A stretch of 5,570 nt of DNA from Streptomyces sp. NRRL F-5630 (lineage in GTDB: Bacteria > Actinomycetota > Actinomycetes > Streptomycetales > Streptomycetaceae), in contig NZ_JOGO01000138.1 in the NCBI RefSeq assembly GCF_000719475.1, positions 1 to 5,570 on the forward strand, in the 5' to 3' direction. Position numbers and translations under genes: made by a program. Shown here piece by piece: positions 5,472-5,570 of this stretch. The notes beneath the pieces were generated by a model. It had not been told where the DNA came from, searched no databases, and saw only the letters and a list, made by a program, of their open reading frames with translations. Each line of letters opens with the position of its first letter. Position 1 is the stretch's first letter.

Positions 5472-5570
5472 GGGGTCACTGTGCCGTAGGGGACTGACAG
5501 GGGGGCGGGGGAGGCGGTGGGCGGCGCCGGGAGGGGCGCTCTCCCGGGGGGGGGGGCTGTCGTCGGCGCG
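5472..5570. other. Contig-end region without a gene
   Basis: These 99 bases lie upstream of the pentapeptide gene on the minus strand and should hold its promoter, but no clear -10/-35 pair is visible. An 11-base G run (5546-5556) sits near the end; runs like this are error-prone in short-read data, so the exact length is unsure. I see no coding region here. Confidence 0.4.

Noticed and set aside
5560..5567. TCGTCGGC near the window end resembling the start of the Nextera adapter
   Set aside because: Only 8 bases match and the next bases diverge; chance match in GC-rich DNA.

Overview
The window is very GC-rich actinobacterial DNA with Streptomyces-like character: strong G/C bias at third codon positions, ATG and GTG starts, long antisense frames left open by base composition, and protein families common in Streptomyces. 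It looks like the end of a short-read contig. Positions 4-36 are not genomic; they match the Nextera/Tn5 read-1 adapter, including the 19-base mosaic end.

Left half (about 147-3234): a complete HbpS-SenS-SenR-type sensing locus. A secreted GlcG/HbpS-family haem-binding protein is on the minus strand (168-740), with a strong hairpin just past its stop. It is divergent from a plus-strand pair that overlaps by ATGA: a membrane histidine kinase (1301-2575) and a NarL-family response regulator (2572-3234). In Streptomyces reticuli the extracellular octamer HbpS senses haem and redox stress and modulates the kinase SenS, which phosphorylates SenR. Gene content and order here fit that system.

The 560-base divergent region between the two arms (741-1300) is the most unusual part. 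It holds seven short palindromes spaced a nearly constant 26-26.5 bp apart (836-1013), a separate dyad plus an 8-bp palindrome (1111-1142), and a 9-bp direct repeat near the hbpS arm. No annotated coding region explains these.

Right half (3269-5471): three genes of general or unknown function in alternating orientation. They are a Uma2-family PD-(D/E)XK-like protein (minus), an unrecognised acidic 166-residue protein (plus), and a pentapeptide-repeat protein with 26 uninterrupted repeats (minus). The Uma2 and 166-residue genes diverge from a 336-base region with a degenerate tandem repeat and a GC hairpin. The response regulator and Uma2 genes converge with 34 bases between stops, and the last two genes converge with only 4. 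Nothing in the sequence ties these three genes to the haem-sensing locus. The last 99 bases hold no gene and contain an 11-G run.
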